Source: Allocatelliglobosispora scoriae (lineage in GTDB: Bacteria; Actinomycetota; Actinomycetes; Mycobacteriales; Micromonosporaceae). Taken from it: DNA of 64,000 bases. Under the pieces are notes generated by a model. It had not been told where the DNA came from. It saw only the letters and a program-made list of their open reading frames with translations, and searched no databases. This document shows positions 58,674 to 64,000 of this stretch, one piece after another. Position 1 is the first letter of the stretch. The number at the start of each line of letters is the position of its first letter. The position numbers were made by a program, and so were the translations under genes. The DNA is taken from contig NZ_JACHMN010000002.1 in assembly GCF_014204945.1 (NCBI RefSeq), positions 62,001 to 126,000 on the forward strand, read 5' to 3'.

Positions 58674-58702
58674 TCGTCCAGCTTCGCAGAAACGGAGTGC
58701 GC

Positions 58703-60046
58703 ATGTCCCAGCGCATCATCGCGGCGGCGGCAGCCGCAGCGCTCGTCCTCACCGGCGGCGCCCTCGCCGGCAGCGCCGCGACTGCGGCACCGCCGTCGCA
58801 GTTCACCGTCGTCAACGGCGCGATCCGCACCGCCACCGGTACGCCGGTCCCGGCCTCGGGCACCCACGCGTCGCTCTGGGCCAATTCGAGCTACGCCACG
58901 ACCACGATCACCGGCTCGGGCCGGGTGCAGATCGGCGCCATCGGCGACAACTGCGAGGGCTGGCCGACGATCCGCGTCACGGCTGACGGCGTGGTCAAGG
59001 GCACCACCACGATCGTCAGCGCCACCAGCTACGGCACCTACCCGGTCGGCTCGGCGATCGCCGGTGGCACCCACACCATCAAGATCGAGTTCATCAACGA
59101 TCTGAGCACCTCGGCGTGCGACCGCAACGTGCACATCGGCTACGCCAAGATGGAGACGGCGACCACCGACACGAAGTTCAGCTTCGCGGTCATGCCCGAC
59201 ACCCAGCAGGAAGTGCTCAACACCACCGACACCCGGTTCCTGAACCGCACCAATTGGCTGGTCGGCAACCGGTCCACCCTCGACCTGCGGTTCGTGACGA
59301 GCTCCGGCGACGTGGTCAACTGGGACACGCCCGACCACTCCCAGTACGTCATCGCCCGCAACGCCATGCGACCGCTCGAAACGGCGGGGATCCCCTACTC
59401 GCTGGCGATCGGCAACCACGACACCCAGGCGACCGGCGTCGGCGGCTCGGCCCGCGACCCCGCCCACACCCGCGAGCTCGTCCGCGACACCACCGTCTTC
59501 AACCAGTACTTCACCGCCGCCCAGTACGGCGCCGTCGCGGGGCAGTTCGAGGCGGGCAAGGTCGACAACTCGTACTCCACCTTCTCGGCGGGCGGGCTGC
59601 AGTGGCTCGTGATGACCCTGGAGCTGTGGCCCCGGGTCGAGGCCGTCACCTGGGCGAAGGGCGTCGTCGCGGCGCACCCGCTGCACAACGTCGCCGTCGT
59701 CACGCACGACTACATCGACGGCAGCGGCAACATCGAGCAGAGCTCGGGTTACGGCGCGACGAGTCCGCAGTACCTCTTCGACAACCTGATCAAGCAGTAC
59801 GCGAACATCCGCTTCGTCTTCTCCGGGCACACCGGCATCGCGGGGAGCCGGACCGACACCGGGGTCAACGGGAACAAGATCTACACGTTCCTGCAGACGT
59901 TCCACTCCAACACGACGAACCCGGTGCGGCTGGTCGAGGTCGACACGGCGGCGAACTCGCTGCACACGTGGATCTACGGGCCCTACAACAACCAGACCTT
60001 CACCGAGTACGACAAGGTCGTCACGGGGATCGGCTTCGTACGCTAG
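58703..60046 (+). CDS. Secreted calcineurin-like phosphoesterase with N-terminal CBM-like domain
   Basis: The 447-residue protein has a signal peptide (to about residue 28, ATAAPP), a jelly-roll domain (about 30-155, ending DRNVHIGYAKME; resembles carbohydrate-binding or xylan-esterase-type modules), and a metallophosphoesterase domain with FAVMPDTQQEVLN, TSSGDVVNWD, LAIGNHDTQ and VVTHDYID plus FSGHTG, the five metal-binding motifs. It would hydrolyse phosphoesters outside the cell. ATG 58703 has GGAG upstream. It forms an operon with the PhoX-like gene and is followed by a hairpin. Confidence 0.9.
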   Translation: MSQRIIAAAAAAALVLTGGALAGSAATAAPPSQFTVVNGAIRTATGTPVPASGTHASLWANSSYATTTITGSGRVQIGAIGDNCEGWPTIRVTADGVVKGTTTIVSATSYGTYPVGSAIAGGTHTIKIEFINDLSTSACDRNVHIGYAKMETATTDTKFSFAVMPDTQQEVLNTTDTRFLNRTNWLVGNRSTLDLRFVTSSGDVVNWDTPDHSQYVIARNAMRPLETAGIPYSLAIGNHDTQATGVGGSARDPAHTRELVRDTTVFNQYFTAAQYGAVAGQFEAGKVDNSYSTFSAGGLQWLVMTLELWPRVEAVTWAKGVVAAHPLHNVAVVTHDYIDGSGNIEQSSGYGATSPQYLFDNLIKQYANIRFVFSGHTGIAGSRTDTGVNGNKIYTFLQTFHSNTTNPVRLVEVDTAANSLHTWIYGPYNNQTFTEYDKVVTGIGFVR

Positions 60047-60057
60047 GCATCCCGTCG

Positions 60058-60095
60058 GGGCTCGAACCCTTGCCGATGGTGACGGGTTCGAGCCC
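60058..60095 (+). terminator. Hairpin with T-run after the phosphoesterase gene
   Basis: A 12-base perfect stem (GGGCTCGAACCC at 60058-60069, complement at 60084-60095) with a 14-base loop is followed by TTT. It begins 11 bases past the stop codon. Confidence 0.8.
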
Positions 60096-60136
60096 TTTCG
60101 GACACCAGATCTCAGGTCGCGACAGTGTCCGGCACA

Positions 60137-60970
60137 TCAGCCGATGCCGTCGACCGCGGCCCTCAGCGCGGCGATCGACGGATCCCAGGTGAAGTTCAGA
60201 ACCGGGATGCCGGATCCGGCGGCGTTGCTGTCGCCGCCGAGGACCACCGCCCGCGGCTTGCCGGTGCCCTGCGGGACGATGAGGTACCAGCTGCCCTTCA
60301 CATTCGCGATGAACACTTCATCTACCTCTCGGTCGGGCGGGTTCGGGTGGGTGACGTCTCCGACGTAGGTCTCGAAGTCCACCGTCGCGCGGAAGTTCGT
60401 CGGGCTGCCGGTGTTCAACCAGAGACTCGTGTGCACATGCGGTCCGACTCCGCTGTCGCTGCCGTTCGCCGAGGAGCCGGAGTACGCGATCGTCTGGCCT
60501 CGCGACACCCGCTGCCCGGTGGCGACGGTGATCCTCGACAGATGCAGGTGTCGGCTGTAGTTGCCGTCATCATGGGCCATCCCCACGACGCGGCCGGTCG
60601 CGGTGGAGGTGTCGGTCTTCACGTACCGGATCGTGCCGCTCGTCGCGGCCGCGACGGGGGTGCCGACTCCGACTGCGTAGTCGGTGCCCGGCTCGCCCGA
60701 GGGCGGCGTCCGGTTCCGGTGGTCCTGCCAGGAACTCGAGATCGGGACGTTCCCGCACGGCCGCTGATAGCCGCCGGCAGCCTGAGCGGAGTCGGGCAGC
60801 AGCGCGAAGGCGGCCGACACCCCGGATGCCGCCAGCGCGGCGCCGGTGAGGAACCCGCGTCTCGACAGGCTCCGCAGGTAGGCGACGCCGTCGAGATCCT
60901 CGGGCCGCAGATCGCCGTGGCCGGCGTTCCGGGGAGGGTCAGGGCCGGGTTCCCCACTGAGGATCATCAA
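60137..60970 (-). CDS. Secreted M23-family peptidase-like protein
   Basis: The 277-residue protein has a twin-arginine signal (SRRGFLTGAALAASG, residues 36-50) and an M23/LytM-type domain (about 68-205) with YSRHLHLSRI and the closing GPHVHTSLW. The first zinc-ligand motif, normally H-x3-D, is E93-P-G-T-D97, so the usual His is replaced by Glu; some actinobacterial members share this. A C-terminal extension of about 70 residues (FIANVKGSWYLIVPQG) follows. It could cleave peptidoglycan peptides or be a non-catalytic relative. Confidence 0.85.
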   Translation of the reverse strand: MMILSGEPGPDPPRNAGHGDLRPEDLDGVAYLRSLSRRGFLTGAALAASGVSAAFALLPDSAQAAGGYQRPCGNVPISSSWQDHRNRTPPSGEPGTDYAVGVGTPVAAATSGTIRYVKTDTSTATGRVVGMAHDDGNYSRHLHLSRITVATGQRVSRGQTIAYSGSSANGSDSGVGPHVHTSLWLNTGSPTNFRATVDFETYVGDVTHPNPPDREVDEVFIANVKGSWYLIVPQGTGKPRAVVLGGDSNAAGSGIPVLNFTWDPSIAALRAAVDGIG

Positions 60971-61059
60971 TGCAACCTAAGGCCACTTCCGCTCAAGGGC
61001 AAGGGCTTGCCGGCCATCGCCGCGAGGCGCCCGGCGAGAACCGCCGATCAAGCGAGCCA

Positions 61060-61088
61060 TTGACATGTGAAACTCTTCTTCACATGAT
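61060..61088 (+). promoter_or_regulatory. Promoter with overlapping palindrome for the PLD-like gene
   Basis: TTGACA (61060-61065) and CATGAT (61083-61088) are spaced by 17 bases and match a housekeeping promoter. A perfect inverted repeat CATGTGAA (61064-61071) / TTCACATG (61079-61086) with a 7-base spacer covers both hexamers, as an operator would. The start codon at 61097 is where transcription would begin, so the mRNA may be leaderless. Confidence 0.6.
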
Positions 61089-61096
61089 CTACATTC

Positions 61097-62323
61097 ATGA
61101 AGCTTTTCTCGCATGTCGGCCACCTCCGGCGCGCAGCGGTCGTGGCGGTCCTCGCCGCGACCGGCGCCCTGCTGCCCATTACCCCGGCCATGGCCGCGGT
61201 CCACCAGGCGTCAGCGACGATCGGCGGCTACCCCGTCTGGGCCCACTTCGCCAACCCCACCGCCGGGCGCGACTACACGATCATCACCGAGCTGCAGCGG
61301 CTCATCGACAACGCCTCGGCGGGCTCCACCGTCAAGGGCACCATCCACTCGCTGAGCATCGACTCCGTCGCCGATGCGCTGCTGCGCGCGCAGACCCGCG
61401 GCGTCACGGTCATGGTCGTGATCGACGGCAAGAACGCCCCCTCCACCGACCCCGCGGTCACCACCATCAAGAAGCTGACCAATCACAAATTCTGCACCAA
61501 CGCCAACGGCGGCACCGGGTGCATGAGCACCAGCCCCGACGGCGACATGCACACCAAGATGTTCACCTTCACCTCGACCACCGACCCCGCCGGGGTCCGG
61601 CGCGGCAACGTCTCGTGGTTCGGGTCGGCCAACCTCACCTACGCCACCGGCACCGACGCGTTCAACAACACCATCACCGTCTACGGCGACACGGCGCTGT
61701 TCAGCGGCCTGAACGCCAACTTCTCCGACCTGTGGAACCGCCGGCACTACTCCGGCAACGACTACTACGACTCCGCTTCCGGACGGGGCTACTACCAGGC
61801 GACCGCAGCCGACGCGTACGCCTCGCCCGAAGGCGCGGGCCAGACCGACACCATCGCGACCCGGCTCAACGACCTGACCCCCACCAGCAGCTGCCGGCTG
61901 CGGATCGGCATGGCCTCGGTCACCAGCGGTCGCCCCAAGGTCGTCGACGTGGTCAAGTCCTACCGGTCCGGCGGCTGCAACGTCTGGATGGCGGTGGGCA
62001 CGGACTCCTCCGGCGGCATCTCCATGACCGAGTCGGTCTACGACGAGCTGCTCGCTGCCGGGGTCGCCATCCACCGCAAGGACGACATCCACAACAAGTT
62101 CTTCATGGCGTACGGCAGCTACGGCGGCACGTATCAGTACCGCGTCTATACCGGATCGCAGAACTGGACCCAGGACGCCCTGAACGAGAACGAGGAGCTC
62201 TTCGTCAAGATGGGCCCGGAGACCGGCACCGCACACCCGCTCTACGACGCCTATTACACGCACTTCAACGAGGCCTACAACACCGGCACCGCCTGCACGA
62301 AGACCAACTATCCCTGCCGCTGA
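61097..62323 (+). CDS. Secreted phospholipase D-like protein
   Basis: A 408-residue protein with a signal peptide (about 1-34, ending PAMAA) and two PLD half-motifs: MHTKMFTFTSTTDP with VSWFGSANLT, and IHNKFFMAYGSYGG with VYTGSQNWTQDALNENEE (both HxK plus a distal N-x-E-type motif). The active site forms from both halves. Substrates could be phospholipids or other phosphodiesters. No Shine-Dalgarno sequence precedes the ATG, and the promoter position suggests a leaderless message. It has no operon partner. Confidence 0.9.
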   Translation: MKLFSHVGHLRRAAVVAVLAATGALLPITPAMAAVHQASATIGGYPVWAHFANPTAGRDYTIITELQRLIDNASAGSTVKGTIHSLSIDSVADALLRAQTRGVTVMVVIDGKNAPSTDPAVTTIKKLTNHKFCTNANGGTGCMSTSPDGDMHTKMFTFTSTTDPAGVRRGNVSWFGSANLTYATGTDAFNNTITVYGDTALFSGLNANFSDLWNRRHYSGNDYYDSASGRGYYQATAADAYASPEGAGQTDTIATRLNDLTPTSSCRLRIGMASVTSGRPKVVDVVKSYRSGGCNVWMAVGTDSSGGISMTESVYDELLAAGVAIHRKDDIHNKFFMAYGSYGGTYQYRVYTGSQNWTQDALNENEELFVKMGPETGTAHPLYDAYYTHFNEAYNTGTACTKTNYPCR

Positions 62324-62406
62324 ATCCCACGTCGGGCGTAAGGGCGGTTCAGGCCTCTTCGGAAGGAACGGCCTTGAGCCGCTCGCGCTCGACCAGACTC
62401 GTCGCG

Positions 62407-63120
62407 CTAACCCTGCAGGTCGACGACGAGGCGGAAGACGTCGGTGCGCAGCCAGGAGTGGGTGATCTCGACCCGCCGGCCGGTGCGGTCGCTGTCGGTG
62501 CGGCTGTCGATCCGCACCACCTCGGTGTTGCGCGGCAGCTCCAGCGCCGTCACCACGTGCACCGGCGGCGCCACGATCTCCGCCCGCAGCGCGTGCCGCA
62601 CCGGCTGCAGCCCGTAGGCGCCCTCGATCGCCGCGAGCAGCGAATCGTGGCGCGGTAGCGCCTCGGTGAGCCCGGGAACGAGGTCGGCCGCGAGCCAGCT
62701 CGTCTTGAACAGCGCCCGCTGCCCGTCGACCCGGCCCACCCGCTGCACCACGAGCAGCGGTCCGCTCACCCCCAGCGCGGCACCGATCTCGTCGGGTGCC
62801 GCCGCGAGCTCGGCGCCGACGACCTCGGCATGCGCGGTGCCGCCCGCGGCACGAACGAGCTGCGCCCAGTTCGGCATCGCGAGCGGCGAGACGATCACGT
62901 CGTAGCGCCTGCTGACGAAGGTGCCGCTCCCCCGGCGGCGACGCACGACCCGGCGCTGCTCCAGCTCGTCCAGCGCGGCCCGGGCGGTGAGCCGGTTGAC
63001 GCCGTGACGCCGGGCCAACTCGTGCTCGGAGGCGACCCTGGCCCCGGCCGGCTCGGTGGCGAGCAGCCGCTCGAGTTCGTCGGCGAGAGCCAGGTATGTC
63101 GGTGCCTCCATGTCCGACAC
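62407..63120 (-). CDS. GntR-family regulator with UTRA domain (HutC-type)
   Basis: The 237-residue protein has a GntR winged helix (about residues 8-75; ASEHELARRHGVNRLTARAALDEL is the typical text) and a UTRA ligand domain (about 90-235, LVVQRVGRVDGQRALFKTSW). It is divergent from a FAD oxidoreductase gene of a type found with phosphonate catabolism, so it likely represses that gene and its own. GTG 63120 is taken; ATG 63111 is also possible. Repeats AGTTGTCTAC and AGTTATCTAC in the gap may be its sites. Confidence 0.9.
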   Translation of the reverse strand: MSDMEAPTYLALADELERLLATEPAGARVASEHELARRHGVNRLTARAALDELEQRRVVRRRRGSGTFVSRRYDVIVSPLAMPNWAQLVRAAGGTAHAEVVGAELAAAPDEIGAALGVSGPLLVVQRVGRVDGQRALFKTSWLAADLVPGLTEALPRHDSLLAAIEGAYGLQPVRHALRAEIVAPPVHVVTALELPRNTEVVRIDSRTDSDRTGRRVEITHSWLRTDVFRLVVDLQG

Positions 63121-63126
63121 CGTATC

Positions 63127-63243
63127 AGTTGTCTACTCAGCTCGGGTCACCATTGGAGCAGGGTTCGGCGGCCCGGCAGGCTCCGTTCACGCTCCGGTCA
63201 CCGAACCCCGCCACAGTCTCCCTTGAAGTTATCTACACAACTT
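63127..63243. promoter_or_regulatory. Repeated half-sites and palindrome in the GntR/oxidoreductase gap
   Basis: AGTTGTCTAC (63127-63136) and AGTTATCTAC (63227-63236) are near-identical direct repeats exactly 100 bases apart, one next to each divergent gene. The second lies inside an inverted repeat AAGTT-8-AACTT (63226-63230 and 63239-63243). They are candidate binding sites of the GntR regulator. Confidence 0.45.
63185..63202 (+). promoter_or_regulatory. PHO-box-like direct repeat
   Basis: GTTCACG (63185-63191) and GGTCACC (63196-63202) are spaced by 4 bases, giving the 11-base period and near-consensus GTTCACC units of actinobacterial PhoP-binding PHO boxes. It lies 59 bases upstream of the FAD oxidoreductase start. 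Confidence 0.5.
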
Positions 63244-63260
63244 GTGAGGGAGGTGGCGCC

Positions 63261-64000
63261 ATGCGGGTGATCGTCGTCGGCGGCGGCATCCTGGGCCTGA
63301 TGCACGCCCATGCCGCGATCGGGCGCGGCCACGAGGTGATCCACCTCGAACGCGAAGCGGGCACGCGGGGCGCGAGCGTGCGCAACTTCGGCCTGGTCTG
63401 GGTCTCCGGCCGCACCACCGGCCCCGAGCTCGACCTCGCCCTGCGGGCTCGGCAGCTCTGGCAGGAGATCGGCGCCGTGATCCCGCGGGTCGGCTTCCGC
63501 CCCAACGGTTCACTGACCATTCTGGGTACGCCCACCGAGCTCGCCGTCGCCGAGGAGGTCTGCGCCCGGCCCGACGCCGAGAGCCGGGGCCTGCGACTGC
63601 TCGACCCGGCCGAGGCGCGCCGGATCAACCCGTCGCTCGGCGGCGACCTGCTCGCCGCCGTGCACAGCGACCGCGACGCCGCCGTCGAGTCCCGACTGGT
63701 GCCGCAGGCGATCCGGGATGCGCTCGACGCGACCGGCCGATACACGTGGCTGCCGGGCCGGGAGGTCCGCGAGCTCGGCGACGGACCGTCCATCGTGGAC
63801 CATCTCGGTGACCGGCACGACGGCGACCTGGTCATCCAGTGCACCGGCGCGGCGCACACCGGCCTGTCCGGTCGGCACCTGTCGGCGGCGCCGCTGCGAC
63901 GCGTACGCCTCCAGATGATGCAGACCGCGCCCTTCGGCACACCCGTGACCACGTCGATCGCCGACGCCGACTCGATGCGCTACTACCCCGCCTGGGACAC
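63261..64000 (+). CDS. TIGR03364-like FAD-dependent oxidoreductase (partial)
   Basis: The frame starts at ATG 63261, behind GAGGGAGG, and is open to the right edge (about 246 codons). The product begins MRVIVVGGGILGLMHAHAA, a Rossmann FAD motif of the DAO superfamily, and has the ASVRNFGLVWVSGRTTGPE segment characteristic of the TIGR03364 family, which occurs with phosphonate (2-aminoethylphosphonate-type) catabolism genes. It probably oxidises an amine or aminophosphonate. A GntR regulator gene is divergent. The C-terminal third is missing from the window. Confidence 0.88.
   Translation, partial: MRVIVVGGGILGLMHAHAAIGRGHEVIHLEREAGTRGASVRNFGLVWVSGRTTGPELDLALRARQLWQEIGAVIPRVGFRPNGSLTILGTPTELAVAEEVCARPDAESRGLRLLDPAEARRINPSLGGDLLAAVHSDRDAAVESRLVPQAIRDALDATGRYTWLPGREVRELGDGPSIVDHLGDRHDGDLVIQCTGAAHTGLSGRHLSAAPLRRVRLQMMQTAPFGTPVTTSIADADSMRYYPAWD

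Noticed and set aside
1-64000. CRISPR arrays, tRNA and rRNA genes, insertion sequences, origins
   Set aside because: No regularly spaced repeats, no cloverleaf or rRNA-like stretch, no transposase frame and no DnaA-box cluster were recognised by eye.

Overview
The window looks like chromosomal DNA of a high-GC, GC-skewed-codon actinomycete. The mix of genes suggests the Micromonosporaceae or a relative: many secreted Ala-rich proteins, polyprenol-phosphate-mannose glycosyltransferases, a DUF4255/DUF4157 contractile injection system of actinobacterial type, and short GTGA/ATGA gene overlaps. This taxonomic call is inference; no rRNA or tRNA gene was found.

Region 1 (1-18.4 kb) is a patchwork of single genes: the end of a regulator, acetyltransferases, a secreted metzincin-type protease, a large secreted GH78 alpha-L-rhamnosidase divergent from a sugar-type MFS permease (with operator-like palindromes between them), small secreted proteins, a winged-helix protein, a SpoIIE-type phosphatase, and MmcQ/YjbR and VOC proteins. 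A truncated ketoacyl synthase III N-terminus sits beside a long inverted repeat.

Region 2 (18.4-39.6 kb) is the most notable part: an apparently complete extracellular contractile injection system (eCIS, Afp/PVC-like). The minus-strand block 30357 to 18402 encodes, in transcription order, sheath, tube, a small tail-assembly-like protein, a 48-residue protein, a Pro/Ala-rich disordered protein, a second tube-like protein, a LysM protein, VgrG-type spike, PAAR tip, gp25-like and gpJ-like baseplate proteins, a tail protein I-like protein and a membrane protein with zinc ribbons. The plus-strand block 30467-35502 encodes a DUF4157 protein and two large candidate cargo proteins. All three share a short N-terminal motif (LxLQxxxGNxAV-like), and the last one ends in what looks like a PD-(D/E)XK nuclease toxin domain. 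The AAA+ ATPase and DUF4255 cap gene follow on the minus strand, and a second bitopic membrane protein closes the locus.

Region 3 (39.6-46 kb) holds three regulator-target pairs: TetR with a quinone-oxidoreductase-like enzyme (three tandem palindromic operators), TetR with a CocE-type hydrolase (one palindrome in the shared promoter), and a Xre-cupin regulator with a CPYC-type thioredoxin-reductase-like flavoprotein.

Region 4 (46-50.9 kb) is a four-gene operon: a lipoprotein fusing a solute-binding domain to a VWA domain, an XpaC-like membrane protein, a second solute-binding protein and a TelA-like protein. It ends at a strong hairpin terminator. No permease gene is present.

Region 5 (50.9-64 kb) is rich in phosphorus-related and envelope functions: beta-propeller phytase, PhoX-like phosphatase with a calcineurin-type phosphoesterase, a phospholipase D-like protein, an M23 peptidase, four mannosyltransferase-like glycosyltransferases, and at the right edge a GntR regulator divergent from a FAD oxidoreductase of a type known from phosphonate catabolism loci, preceded by a PHO-box-like direct repeat.
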